From NCBI RefSeq assembly GCF_900148515.1, contig NZ_FRXN01000002.1:434001-498000 (forward strand): a stretch of DNA of 64,000 nucleotides, written 5' to 3'. This DNA comes from Algoriphagus zhangzhouensis. Its GTDB lineage: Bacteria; Bacteroidota; Bacteroidia; Cytophagales; Cyclobacteriaceae. This document shows, piece after piece, positions 53,726 to 62,918 of the stretch. How positions within the stretch are numbered: position 1 is the stretch's first letter; each line of letters starts with the position of its first letter. Below the pieces are notes generated by a model. The model made no database searches. It had not been told where the DNA came from and saw only the letters and a list, made by a program, of their open reading frames with translations. Position numbers and translations under genes: made by a program.

Positions 53726-55537
53726 ATGTCCCAAAAAAGCAAATCTTTCGATCAAGACACCTTCAATAGGCTCCGGCGCCTTTACTTGATTGCCTTAGGA
53801 GCAATTGCTCTCTCAGTTTTGGCCAGTCAGCTTTTTATTCGAAGCTACTTGAGCAATCAGGAGAACGACAGTAGGCTAATCAATATGGCCGGAAGGCAAA
53901 GAATGCTCAGTCAAAAACTCTCCAAAGAAGCCATTCTTTTAGCCTATACCGAAATACCCTCTGAAAGAAACGCCATTCTTGATAGCATTCAAATCACGCA
54001 AAAAGAATGGAATGAAGCACACCAAATCCTCAAGTTTGGTGATGAAAACACAGGGATTGAAGCTGAAAAAAGTGAAGAATTGAATTCGATGTTCGATTCG
54101 ATCCAAACTTCCTTTGACCAGGTCAATGGATCTATTGATTCGATTAAACGTTTGGCTGAATCTCCTACTTCAGACAGCAGCAATTTCAAGGCTGAAATTA
54201 AAAACCTTTTAACCGGGACTTCAGATTTTCTACCTCAGATGGAAAGGATAGTAAATCAATATGACCAAGAAGCAAAAGAGAAAGTCTCACAGTTAAAAAA
54301 ACTTGAGATCACCATTACCATGATCACCATTCTCATTCTTCTTGGAGAGTTTTTGGTCATATTTTGGCCTTCAGCCAAAGCTATCAAAGGTAGCATCAAG
54401 GAGCTGATGGAAGCTGAAAAAAAGGCCGTGAAAATGGCAAAAGATGCGGATGCCCTTTCACAGTCTAAGGAGAAGTCGGTTAGGGAATTACGCGCATTGA
54501 GTCAGGCAATGGACCAGATTCTATTGTTTGCCAGAATCACTCCAGATGGTTACGTGAGTCATTTAGGAGATCAATTTTCCAAGCTTCTCAAAGTCAAAAA
54601 ATTCAATCTGAACGCAAAGTTTTCAGAGATCATTTCAATCAATGAGAATGAAAGACTCACAATGGATCAGATCATTTCTGAAAACAAAAAATCTGGATGG
54701 CAGGGCGAGGTCAAGGCATCCAATCAAAATGGAAAGGAAATCTGGTTGGATTTCACCATGCTCCCTTTTCATTCTGGTGAAGATAAATCTGAATTGATCA
54801 TCGTATGCCTTGATATTACCAAGCGAAAGGAAATCCTTCATGAGGTAGAGCGCCTAACCAAGGAAAGCTATGAAGAAAGAATCCACCAGCAGAAGATCAT
54901 CAGCAGAAAAATCATTGAAAACCAGGAAAATGAGCAAAACAGAATTGCCAAAGATATCCACGATGGAATTGGCCAAATGCTTACAGGCTTGAAATATTTG
55001 TTGGAAAGCGTTGATTTAAGTGATATTGAAAAGGCTCAGGAAAAAATCGAGAAACTCAAATTATTTACTTCCAATATCATCAAAGGAGTCAGAACAGCAA
55101 CTTTTAATCTTACACCTCCTGAGCTCACAGATTATGGATTGGTGCCCGCCCTGACGGAACTTACCCAGGAACTGTCCAAGTTGACGGACAAAAATATTGT
55201 CCTTTTCAACAAAACAGATTTTAACCAAAGACTGGACAATCTTACAGAAATCAATTTGTATCGAATTACCCAGGAAGCCATCAACAATGCTATCAAGTAC
55301 GCTGAATCCAGCCACATCATAGTAACAATTTCTCATAGCGAAAGCATATTGAGCATTATCGTGGATGATAATGGAAAAGGATTCGATAAAAAAACTCTCA
55401 AACCAAAACCTGATAAAGATGGAGGGATGGGACTGACATTTATGCAGGAGAGAATCAACTATATCAACGGAAGACTCTTTATCAATTCCGCACCAAACCA
55501 AGGAACAAGGGTAACTTTAAATGTTCCAATTGCCTAA
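53726..55537 (+). CDS. NarX/NarQ-like sensor histidine kinase with PilJ-type input domain
   Basis: A 603-residue kinase. Two membrane helices (about 18-35 and 192-212) enclose a PilJ/NarX-type input domain. It begins LINMAGRQRMLSQKLSKEAI, like the nitrate-binding P-box of NarX. A PAS domain follows (about 250-370), then the HisKA_3 domain with H412 in AKDIHDGIGQMLTGLK. The ATPase domain has INLYRITQEAINNA and DDNGKGFD. It presumably senses nitrate or nitrite and phosphorylates the NarL-type regulator encoded next. It starts one base after the DUF4202 gene. Confidence 0.9.
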   Translation: MSQKSKSFDQDTFNRLRRLYLIALGAIALSVLASQLFIRSYLSNQENDSRLINMAGRQRMLSQKLSKEAILLAYTEIPSERNAILDSIQITQKEWNEAHQILKFGDENTGIEAEKSEELNSMFDSIQTSFDQVNGSIDSIKRLAESPTSDSSNFKAEIKNLLTGTSDFLPQMERIVNQYDQEAKEKVSQLKKLEITITMITILILLGEFLVIFWPSAKAIKGSIKELMEAEKKAVKMAKDADALSQSKEKSVRELRALSQAMDQILLFARITPDGYVSHLGDQFSKLLKVKKFNLNAKFSEIISINENERLTMDQIISENKKSGWQGEVKASNQNGKEIWLDFTMLPFHSGEDKSELIIVCLDITKRKEILHEVERLTKESYEERIHQQKIISRKIIENQENEQNRIAKDIHDGIGQMLTGLKYLLESVDLSDIEKAQEKIEKLKLFTSNIIKGVRTATFNLTPPELTDYGLVPALTELTQELSKLTDKNIVLFNKTDFNQRLDNLTEINLYRITQEAINNAIKYAESSHIIVTISHSESILSIIVDDNGKGFDKKTLKPKPDKDGGMGLTFMQERINYINGRLFINSAPNQGTRVTLNVPIA

Positions 55538-55552
55538 TTCACTAGTCTTTTT

Positions 55553-55580
55553 TACGTAAATTTCTTTATTTTACTACGTA
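55553..55580. promoter_or_regulatory. TACGTA pair in front of the NarL-type regulator gene
   Basis: TACGTA at 55553-55558 and 55575-55580, between the kinase stop and the regulator start. Suggests that the regulator gene has its own controlled promoter. No TAAGTA-N4-TACTTA is present here. Confidence 0.4.
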
Positions 55581-55596
55581 ATTAACCTTAGTAGAA

Positions 55597-56259
55597 ATGA
55601 ACCCAACTAGACTTGTTCTTGCCGACGACCACGAATTGGTAAGAGATGGCATCAAATCCTTATTGGAAAATGAAACTGACTTCAAAGTCATCGATGAAGC
55701 TTCAGATGGAGAAGAGGCGCTTGAAGTCATTGCCAAAAACAAGCCTGATTTGCTGATAGTAGACATCAGAATGCCAAAAATGAATGGAATCGAAGTAGTA
55801 AAAACCCTTACTTCCAAATATCCTGAGGTAAGAAAATTGGTACTTTCCATGCATGATTCTGAAGAATACGTAGTCCAGTCCATAGAAGCGGGAGCGGATG
55901 GTTATTTGCTCAAAGGCTCTTCAAAAGCTGAATTTCTGAAGGCTTTGAGAACCATTGCCGAAGGAGGTAAGTATTTTACTGGAGAAGTTTCAGCATATAT
56001 AATCAACAATTTTGTAGGCGGTCAGCCAAAGCCTCGAACCCAAACTACTCCATCTGCACCAGAAATTTCCAACCTTACCAATAGAGAAAAGCAGATTCTA
56101 GACTTGATCCTTCAGGGACATGGAAACAATGAAATAGCTGATGCATTGGAAATCAGTAGGAGAACTGCCGAGGTTCATAGATTCAATCTGATGAAAAAAT
56201 TAAATGTCAAAAACCTCACTGAGCTCACCAATAAGGCCAAAGACTTACAATTAATATAA
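55597..56259 (+). CDS. NarL/LuxR-type response regulator
   Basis: A 220-residue regulator. Receiver domain with the phosphoacceptor Asp56 in DLLIVDIRMPKMNGIEVV. The LuxR-type HTH at 155-215 has LTNREKQILDLILQGHGNNE and ISRRTAEVHRFNLMKKL. It is the only DNA-binding regulator in the island and thus the best candidate to bind the TAAGTA-N4-TACTTA sites. It lies 59 bases after the kinase gene. A terminator follows. Confidence 0.93.
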   Translation: MNPTRLVLADDHELVRDGIKSLLENETDFKVIDEASDGEEALEVIAKNKPDLLIVDIRMPKMNGIEVVKTLTSKYPEVRKLVLSMHDSEEYVVQSIEAGADGYLLKGSSKAEFLKALRTIAEGGKYFTGEVSAYIINNFVGGQPKPRTQTTPSAPEISNLTNREKQILDLILQGHGNNEIADALEISRRTAEVHRFNLMKKLNVKNLTELTNKAKDLQLI

Positions 56260-56280
56260 GTATTAAATAAGTACTTAGAA

Positions 56281-56309
56281 GCCCCAAAAATACCATTTGG
56301 GGCTTTTTT
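56281..56309 (+). terminator. terminator after the NarL-type gene
   Basis: GCCCCAAA (56281-56288) / TTTGGGGC (56296-56303), loop of 7, then T6. Confidence 0.9.
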
Positions 56310-56330
56310 ATGATTTTACTAAAAAAATAT

Positions 56331-56366
56331 TACGTATATATCTACGTATATAAGTATTTTTACTTA
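56331..56366. promoter_or_regulatory. narK operator region
   Basis: TACGTA at 56331-56336 and 56343-56348, then TAAGTA-TTTT-TACTTA at 56351-56366, identical to the nirB palindrome. TACTTTTA (56365-56372), one mismatch from TAnnTTTG, overlaps its end. ATG of narK follows at 56394. Confidence 0.65.
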
Positions 56367-56393
56367 CTTTTATTTTAAATAAATGTAAGTACT

Positions 56394-57818
56394 ATGAAAA
56401 ATCACACTAACTCCAAGGCAACTAGCCTGAATCTTAGAGATATCACAAGTGTACCTATCAGGACATTTTGGATTACCTCCTTTGCGTTTTTTATATGCTT
56501 CTTCGCCTGGTTTGGGATTGTCCCCTTTATGCCAGATGTAGTAAGAGATCTAGGTTTGACACCAGCCCAAAAATGGAATGCTACAGTTTTGGCTGTTGCT
56601 GGGACCGTATTTGCGAGATTATTGATTGGAAAACTATGCGATAAGTATGGACCAAGGCTTTGCTACACTTGGCTACTTATATTGGGATCCATCCCGGTTA
56701 TTTTCAGTGGGCTCGCCCAGACTCCATTCCAATTCTATATAAGTAGACTACTTACTGGATTTATTGGGGCTTCATTTGTTATTACACAGGTCCATACCTC
56801 CCTTATGTTTGCTTCCAATGTAGTTGGTACAGCCAATGCAACTTCCGCAGGATGGGGTAACCTTGGAGGTGGAGCCAATAGACTAGGCATGCCTATCATT
56901 GCAGCTGCAGTTATCGCATTTGGAGTTGCTGAAGGAGAAGCTTGGAGATATGCAATGGTGATTGCAGGTATCGTTTGTTTCTTGACTGGCTTGGTTTATT
57001 ACTTTTTCACACAAGATACTCCAGAGGGGAATTTCAAGGACTTAGAAGAAAAAGGAGTCAAAGTCTCCAAAAGAAAAAGAGATACAGTTGGCTTCATGGA
57101 CTCGATCAAAGATTATCGTGTATGGGTTTTGTTTATCGTCTATGCAGCATGTTTCGGTATTGAATTGACTGTCTATGGAACCATGGATGATTACCTTCAA
57201 AATACATTTCAGCTTGAAAGGCTTACTGCAGGCAATATCGTCCTATCCTTTGCTTTGATGAACATTTTTGCCAGAACGCTCGGCGGCTATTTTGGAGATA
57301 AATTTGGTAAGCTCAATGGATTGAAAGGCAGAGTTTGGTTTCTAGCCGTCATCTTAGTCGCTGAAGGAATCATGCTAAGTGTATTCTCTTTAGCCACCAG
57401 TTTGGTTTTAGGAATAGTTCTTTTGGTTGCCTTTAGTTTGACTGTTCAAATGGCTGAAGGAGCTACTTTTTCGGTGGTCCCTTTTATCAATAGAAAAGCC
57501 ATCGGTTCAATCTCAGGCATCGTCGGTGCTGGAGGGAATTTTGGAGCATTTATCGCGGCACTTTTCCTTTCTTCAAAATCTGCAGTAGCAGAGAAGGCAG
57601 CCATTATAGCAACAGAATCTTTGGGTGCTGACGCGATCGCCGCAGCCCAATCTGCAGCAGCTTCCTCAGCAGTTGCAAGTGGATTTTTAACAATTGGGCT
57701 AATCATCGTCATTGTAGGTGGAATTACACTTTTGATCAGGTTCAGTTTGGAGGATGAAAAAGAAGCGATGACAGAAATCAAAAACCTGCAACCAGAATTG
57801 GTTCCGATCAAAAACTAG
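56394..57818 (+). CDS. narK: nitrate/nitrite transporter, MFS family
   Basis: A 474-residue protein with about 12 hydrophobic helices. The two nitrate-signature motifs are SAGWGNLGGGANRLGMPI and GIVGAGGNFGAFIAALF. The arginines of the substrate path are in YISRLLTGFIGASF and NIFARTLGGYFGDKFG. It imports nitrate and may export nitrite. It has its own promoter with the shared operator. A hairpin of terminator type lies between it and the nitrate reductase gene. Confidence 0.93.
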   Translation: MKNHTNSKATSLNLRDITSVPIRTFWITSFAFFICFFAWFGIVPFMPDVVRDLGLTPAQKWNATVLAVAGTVFARLLIGKLCDKYGPRLCYTWLLILGSIPVIFSGLAQTPFQFYISRLLTGFIGASFVITQVHTSLMFASNVVGTANATSAGWGNLGGGANRLGMPIIAAAVIAFGVAEGEAWRYAMVIAGIVCFLTGLVYYFFTQDTPEGNFKDLEEKGVKVSKRKRDTVGFMDSIKDYRVWVLFIVYAACFGIELTVYGTMDDYLQNTFQLERLTAGNIVLSFALMNIFARTLGGYFGDKFGKLNGLKGRVWFLAVILVAEGIMLSVFSLATSLVLGIVLLVAFSLTVQMAEGATFSVVPFINRKAIGSISGIVGAGGNFGAFIAALFLSSKSAVAEKAAIIATESLGADAIAAAQSAAASSAVASGFLTIGLIIVIVGGITLLIRFSLEDEKEAMTEIKNLQPELVPIKN

Positions 57819-57831
57819 CATCAACAAATTC

Positions 57832-57880
57832 AAAATAGCTCCTTGATAACTGGTATTCTAGCCTTCTTGGAGCTATTTTT
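57832..57880 (+). terminator. terminator/attenuator-like hairpin between narK and the nitrate reductase gene
   Basis: AAAATAGCTCC (57832-57842) / GGAGCTATTTT (57869-57879), 11-bp stem, 26-base loop, T5 at 57876-57880. The proposed TTG start of the nitrate reductase follows after 2 bases. No second promoter was seen, so the reductase may depend on readthrough. Confidence 0.6.
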
Positions 57881-57882
57881 AA

Positions 57883-60800
57883 TTGAATTACCTGCTACAA
57901 CCAAACCTATACCACGTGATTAATCATCCAAAAATCAAAACCACCTGTTCTTATTGTGGGGTCGGATGCGGCATTATTGCTTCTGTAGATTCCAAGAATA
58001 AGGTTACTGTGCAAGGTGATCCTGATCATCCCGTGAATAAGGGGATGCTCTGTAGCAAAGGGATGAACCTCCATTATGTGGTCAATGACACTTCTGACAG
58101 GATTCTTTACCCTGAAATGAGATGGAGTCGATCTCATCCTCGAGAAAGGGTGTCTTGGGATGATGCATTGGACCGCGCAGCAGGGGTATTCAAAACTTTA
58201 ATTCAAAAACATGGACCAGATAGCGTAGGATTCTATGTTTCTGGTCAATGTCTGACAGAGGAATATTATATCGCCAATAAGCTGGTGAAGGGTTTTTTGG
58301 GAACCAATAACATCGATACCAATTCCAGGCTTTGCATGAGCTCCGCTGTGGTAGCTTACAAAAAGACCTTTGGAGAAGATTCCGTCCCTATTTCCTATGA
58401 TGACATTGAGCAAGCCGATGTCTTTTTGATTGCAGGAGCAAATCCTGCATGGTGCCATCCTATCCTTTTCAGAAGATTAGAAAAACACAAGGAGAAAAAT
58501 CCCAATGTCAAGATTATAGTGGCGGATCCAAGGAAAACCGATTCCGCCAATTTTGGAGATATTCATCTTCAATTGATTCCCGGGACAGACATCATCCTTT
58601 ACAATGCAATTGGAAGAAGACTAATTGAGACAGGATTTATTGATAAATCCTTTATTGAAAAGAATACAGAGGGATTCCTAAAATACAGACAACAAGTCAT
58701 GTCCATGAGCCTTCGGGAAGCTTCTAAGCTATGCGGGGTTTCGGTAGAAGACATCAAAACGACTGCAGATTTGATAGGAACTTCCAATGGTTTTATCAGT
58801 ATGTGGGCGATGGGATTGAATCAAAGCGCAATTGGAACAGATAAAAACTACTCGCTTTTGAATCTTTCCTTGATTACGGGAAGAATAGGAAAACCCGGTA
58901 ATGGACCTTTTTCGCTCACAGGCCAACCCAATGCCATGGGAGGAAGAGAAGTCGGAGGTATGGCCAGTCTTTTGGCAGTTCACAAGGAACTATCCAACCC
59001 TATTCACAGACAAGAAGTAGCGAATTTTTGGGGAGTGGATCAAATCTCCCCTAACCCTGGACTTTCCGCCACTGAAATGTTTGATGCTTTGGAGTCTGGA
59101 AAATTGAAGGCGGTTTGGATTATCTGCACCAATCCCCTCGTGAGTCTACCCAATCTTAAAAAGGTTGAAAAGGCTCTTGCCAATGCAAAATTTGTGGTCG
59201 TACAGGACATTTCCCACAGATCAGACACTGTAGAATATGCCGACCTGGTTCTTCCTGCTGCTGGCTGGCTGGAGAAAGAGGGCACAATGACCAATTCGGA
59301 AAGAAGAATTTCTTATTTGGAAAAAGGAATTGACTCACCCGGAGAGGCCAAACCTGATGTGGAAATTCTATGTGAATTTGCAAGAAGAATGGGATTCCGA
59401 GGCTTTAATTTTTCAAATGCAGAAGAAATTTATGAGGAATATGTCTCCATGACCCGGGGGACCTCCATAGACATTTCTTTTCTCAATTATGACCGACTCA
59501 AATCAGAGGGAACCTTCCAATGGCCGGTTCCTGAGTATAGACATACAGGAACTCCGCGACTGTTTTCCGACCACAAATTCTTGACTCCAAGCGGAAAAGC
59601 TATTTTCAATATCCCTACTCAGGTCATCAATAGCTCAGAAAAGCCAAATTCCGAATATCCAATGATTCTGACCACAGGTAGGATTCGGGATCAATGGCAT
59701 ACCATGACCAAAACCGGAAAAGTATCCAGACTGCGCACCCACTACTCCCACCCTGTTTTGGAGATGCACCTAGTCGATGCCTATGTGGAAAAAATCAAAG
59801 AAGGGGATGTTGTAGAAATTAAAAGCAAAAACGGGACAGTCAGAGTTCGTGTTAAAATCACCAAAAATGTCCGAGAAGGAGTGGTCTTTCTTCCTATGCA
59901 CTGGGGAAAACAGCTTCAAAATGATCTCAATAGAGCGAATAATCTGACTTTTACCAGAGTTGATCCCCAATCCAAAGAGCCTGACTTTAAGTACACCACA
60001 GTATCTGTAAAAAAGTACAAAAAGCCGACGGAGAAGATCATTGTTGTAGGAGCAGGAGCAGCGGCTTTTAGATTTATCCAAAACTATAGAGATCATAATG
60101 ATCAAGATTCGCTCCATGTATTCTCCCAAGAGCAACATCCATTTTATAACAGAGTACTTTTGCCAGAGTATGTGACTGAGGAATTGACCTGGGAGCAACT
60201 TCAAAAAATCAAGGAAAAGGAATTGAGTAAGCTCAAGATCAACCTCCATACCGGGCTTTCTATTGAAAAAATCAATCCGCAAAATAAAACTGTGGTCGAT
60301 TCCAATGGAACAGAACACAGTTATGACAGATTGATTCTTGCCACAGGAAGTAGAGCTTTTGTACCGAAAGATGCTCAACTCGACCTTCCAGGTAGATTTA
60401 CCATGCGAAACAAAAGCGATGCGGATCGATTCAAAGAATACTTGGATTCTACAGGATTGCCACCCACCAACCAACACGTAGTCATCGTGGGAGGAGGATT
60501 GCTGGGACTTGAACTTGCTGCAGCTTTACAGCACACTCAGGTGAAAACAACCATTGTTCAAAGGGGCTCTAAACTGATGGAAAGACAACTGGACAGCACT
60601 TCCAGCAATTTGCTTTCCTTGGATGTTCAAGAGCGAGGGATCCATATCTATTTCGACAATGAGGTAAGCACAGTATTCGATGACGAGGCATCCAAAACCT
60701 TAAACATTACCCTGAAAAGTGGAAGAACCATCCAGGCAAATGCGATTGTCTATGCGATAGGCACGCAACCCAACATAAAAATCGCCCGGGACAATGGAAT

Positions 60801-61440
60801 CCTTTGTGGCAGAGGAATAAAGGTGAACCAACATTTACAGTCCAATTTTCCGGAAATATTTGCCATAGGGGAGATTGCGGAATTTCAGAATAACCTTTAC
60901 GGAATCACTTCAGCTGCAGAGGAGCAAGCCACCATTCTTGCCAATTTTATAGCAGGTGATGTAAGTAGCTCCTACCATGGATCCGTGTTGATGAATATTC
61001 TGAAATTCAAAGACTTGGAACTTTGTAGCATCGGAGACATCTCAATTCCTGAAAATGATGATTCATATGAAGAGATTGTATTTACAGACATTAGTCGACG
61101 CTATTACAAAAAATGCATTGTCAAAGATGATCTCCTGGTTGGAGCAATTTTGATGGGAGATAAAAACGAATTTGCTGAATTCAAATCCCTGATAGAAAAC
61201 AAAATCGAACTTTCGGAGAAAAGAAAATCGCTCCTGATGGGGTCTTCAGAAACTCGGCCCGTAAAAGGCAAACTAGTTTGTAGTTGCAGTAGAGTTGGAG
61301 AAGGCAACATTCAAGAAGCTATTGCAGGTGGATGCACTGATTTCTCCGAACTCTGTACTCAGACAGGCGCAGGTTTGGGATGTGGTAGCTGCAAAACAGA
61401 AGTACGAGAACTTCTAAACAATTCAAAAGTACTCGCATGA
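57883..61440 (+). CDS. assimilatory nitrate reductase fused to FAD oxidoreductase and BFD domain
   Basis: An 1185-residue protein. Residues 1-700 are a molybdopterin nitrate reductase of the Nas/Nap type: [4Fe-4S] ligands C22, C25, C29 and C57, and the likely Mo ligand C151 in NSRLCMSSAV. Residues about 716-1070 are a FAD/NAD(P)-binding oxidoreductase like the N-terminus of NirB (IIVVGAGAAAFRFIQNY, VVIVGGGLLGLELAAAL). Residues about 1128-1180 are a BFD [2Fe-2S] domain (LVCSCSRVGEGN, GLGCGSCKTE). It can probably take electrons from NAD(P)H and reduce nitrate to nitrite in one chain. The start is TTG 57883 or GTG 57916. The rubredoxin gene overlaps the stop codon. Confidence 0.9.
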   Translation: MNYLLQPNLYHVINHPKIKTTCSYCGVGCGIIASVDSKNKVTVQGDPDHPVNKGMLCSKGMNLHYVVNDTSDRILYPEMRWSRSHPRERVSWDDALDRAAGVFKTLIQKHGPDSVGFYVSGQCLTEEYYIANKLVKGFLGTNNIDTNSRLCMSSAVVAYKKTFGEDSVPISYDDIEQADVFLIAGANPAWCHPILFRRLEKHKEKNPNVKIIVADPRKTDSANFGDIHLQLIPGTDIILYNAIGRRLIETGFIDKSFIEKNTEGFLKYRQQVMSMSLREASKLCGVSVEDIKTTADLIGTSNGFISMWAMGLNQSAIGTDKNYSLLNLSLITGRIGKPGNGPFSLTGQPNAMGGREVGGMASLLAVHKELSNPIHRQEVANFWGVDQISPNPGLSATEMFDALESGKLKAVWIICTNPLVSLPNLKKVEKALANAKFVVVQDISHRSDTVEYADLVLPAAGWLEKEGTMTNSERRISYLEKGIDSPGEAKPDVEILCEFARRMGFRGFNFSNAEEIYEEYVSMTRGTSIDISFLNYDRLKSEGTFQWPVPEYRHTGTPRLFSDHKFLTPSGKAIFNIPTQVINSSEKPNSEYPMILTTGRIRDQWHTMTKTGKVSRLRTHYSHPVLEMHLVDAYVEKIKEGDVVEIKSKNGTVRVRVKITKNVREGVVFLPMHWGKQLQNDLNRANNLTFTRVDPQSKEPDFKYTTVSVKKYKKPTEKIIVVGAGAAAFRFIQNYRDHNDQDSLHVFSQEQHPFYNRVLLPEYVTEELTWEQLQKIKEKELSKLKINLHTGLSIEKINPQNKTVVDSNGTEHSYDRLILATGSRAFVPKDAQLDLPGRFTMRNKSDADRFKEYLDSTGLPPTNQHVVIVGGGLLGLELAAALQHTQVKTTIVQRGSKLMERQLDSTSSNLLSLDVQERGIHIYFDNEVSTVFDDEASKTLNITLKSGRTIQANAIVYAIGTQPNIKIARDNGILCGRGIKVNQHLQSNFPEIFAIGEIAEFQNNLYGITSAAEEQATILANFIAGDVSSSYHGSVLMNILKFKDLELCSIGDISIPENDDSYEEIVFTDISRRYYKKCIVKDDLLVGAILMGDKNEFAEFKSLIENKIELSEKRKSLLMGSSETRPVKGKLVCSCSRVGEGNIQEAIAGGCTDFSELCTQTGAGLGCGSCKTEVRELLNNSKVLA

Positions 61441-62879
61441 AACAATCATTTTCAAGAGTCACCGTCAAAGGAGGAGTTCTATCCCCTGCTGAACTGAAGC
61501 AGATTCTCATTCTGGCAGAAAATGCCGGTTTGACCACCATTTCCTTGGGCTCAAGACAAGACATCCTTTTCATCAATGAGGATCAAAATTTTCATTTTGA
61601 GCCACAGGATAAATTCCAAATTGTACCCCCGGGTGTTCTGGGTTATGAAAACATCGTTTCCTCTTATGTTTCGGCGGACATTTTACCTAATACTCCCTGG
61701 CTCACAGGTGATCGTTATCTCTATATTTTAGAGCAATTCCGAAGTCAATCTTCCCTCAAGATCAATATCACCGATCCCCGGCAAAGATTGGTTCCACTTT
61801 ATACCGGTCACCTTAATTTCATAGCTTCGGAGCACGAGGACTATTGGTACCTCTATGTTCGACTACCAGAATGGGAAAAAACAGAGCTTTATCCAGCCAT
61901 GATTTACAGCTGGGATCTGGAAAAAGTAAGTAGTGCTATTGAAAAATTGTTGAAAGAAGAGCCGGAAACTACCGAGATGCTATTCGAGTTGGTAAACGAT
62001 TTAGTCATCACCAATAACCGAACCGTAGATAAAGAATTAGAGATTCCCTTTTACCCATTCCCCTATTATGAAGGAATCAACCGAGTCGGAGAAGACACCT
62101 ATTGGCTGGGGCTCTATTGGAGAAATAACAAGTATTACATCGAATTCCTAAAGTTCCTATGCGATCTATGTGCGGATTGCAGAATCGGTAAAATTTCCAT
62201 CACACCTTGGAAATCGATCATTATCAAAGGGATACAAGGCAAATACAAATTGGAATGGGAAAAATTATTGGGCAGGCACGGTATCAATGTTCGCCATTCC
62301 ATGCTTGAACTCAATTGGCATCTGCCCGTCAACAATAAATCAGCATTGGAGCTCAAGCAATATTTAGTTTCCAACTTTGATAAAAATGACATCAGCACCT
62401 ATGGACTTACTTTTAGCATTACAGATTATACCAAGAAGGCATATTACTTTACTTCTATCGTAATAGAGAAAAATCAAGCGCCTGCCTTCTTCGAAGATGT
62501 TGAATTCAGAAGTACTTATAATTTGCTTTATGCAAAAGATTTTGATCCCAATAATCAAGAATATATTGTCCATGTTCAAGAGGTAGACCAAGCAGAATTG
62601 CCTGAACTACTTATAGAACTAAGTAAAATGTATTTTGATCAGCTTGGAAAAGAGTCAAACAAATCTGAAAAATCTCTTCCAGTCAAAGAGTCTGTGACTA
62701 TCAAAGTTTATCAATGTCAAGATTGTCTAACAATTTATGACCCAAGCATAGGCGATCAAAGTCAAGGAATTTCGGCTGAAACCAGCTTTGAGGAGCTTAC
62801 AAACGACTATCACTGCTCACTTTGCGAGTCTCCAAAGAGTCATTTCGAAGTGAAAGAATTCACAAAGATTGTCGATTAA
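61437..62879 (+). CDS. sulfite/nitrite reductase-like protein lacking cluster cysteines, fused to rubredoxin
   Basis: A 480-residue protein that starts 4 bases before the nitrate reductase stop (ATGA). The C-terminal rubredoxin domain (about 420-478) has its four iron ligands in YQCQDCLTIYDPSIGD and YHCSLCESPKSHF. The first 400 residues resemble the ferredoxin-like half-domains of siroheme reductases (SRVTVKGGVLSPAELKQILI, GKISITPWKSIIIKGIQG). The CX5C...CX3C ligands of the siroheme cluster are absent; only CDLCADC is seen (about residues 242-248). It may be an electron carrier or chaperone for the nitrate reductase. I know no characterised member. Confidence 0.7.
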   Translation: MKQSFSRVTVKGGVLSPAELKQILILAENAGLTTISLGSRQDILFINEDQNFHFEPQDKFQIVPPGVLGYENIVSSYVSADILPNTPWLTGDRYLYILEQFRSQSSLKINITDPRQRLVPLYTGHLNFIASEHEDYWYLYVRLPEWEKTELYPAMIYSWDLEKVSSAIEKLLKEEPETTEMLFELVNDLVITNNRTVDKELEIPFYPFPYYEGINRVGEDTYWLGLYWRNNKYYIEFLKFLCDLCADCRIGKISITPWKSIIIKGIQGKYKLEWEKLLGRHGINVRHSMLELNWHLPVNNKSALELKQYLVSNFDKNDISTYGLTFSITDYTKKAYYFTSIVIEKNQAPAFFEDVEFRSTYNLLYAKDFDPNNQEYIVHVQEVDQAELPELLIELSKMYFDQLGKESNKSEKSLPVKESVTIKVYQCQDCLTIYDPSIGDQSQGISAETSFEELTNDYHCSLCESPKSHFEVKEFTKIVD

Positions 62880-62918
62880 TAAATCAAGAAAATTTTTGAA
62901 AAAAAATACTTAGATATT

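Noticed and set aside
57883..57915. Possible frameshift at the start of the nitrate reductase gene, because no ATG start exists
   Set aside because: The catalytic motifs are in one frame from residue 22 on, and TTG or GTG starts are acceptable; I see no disrupted upstream coding sequence.
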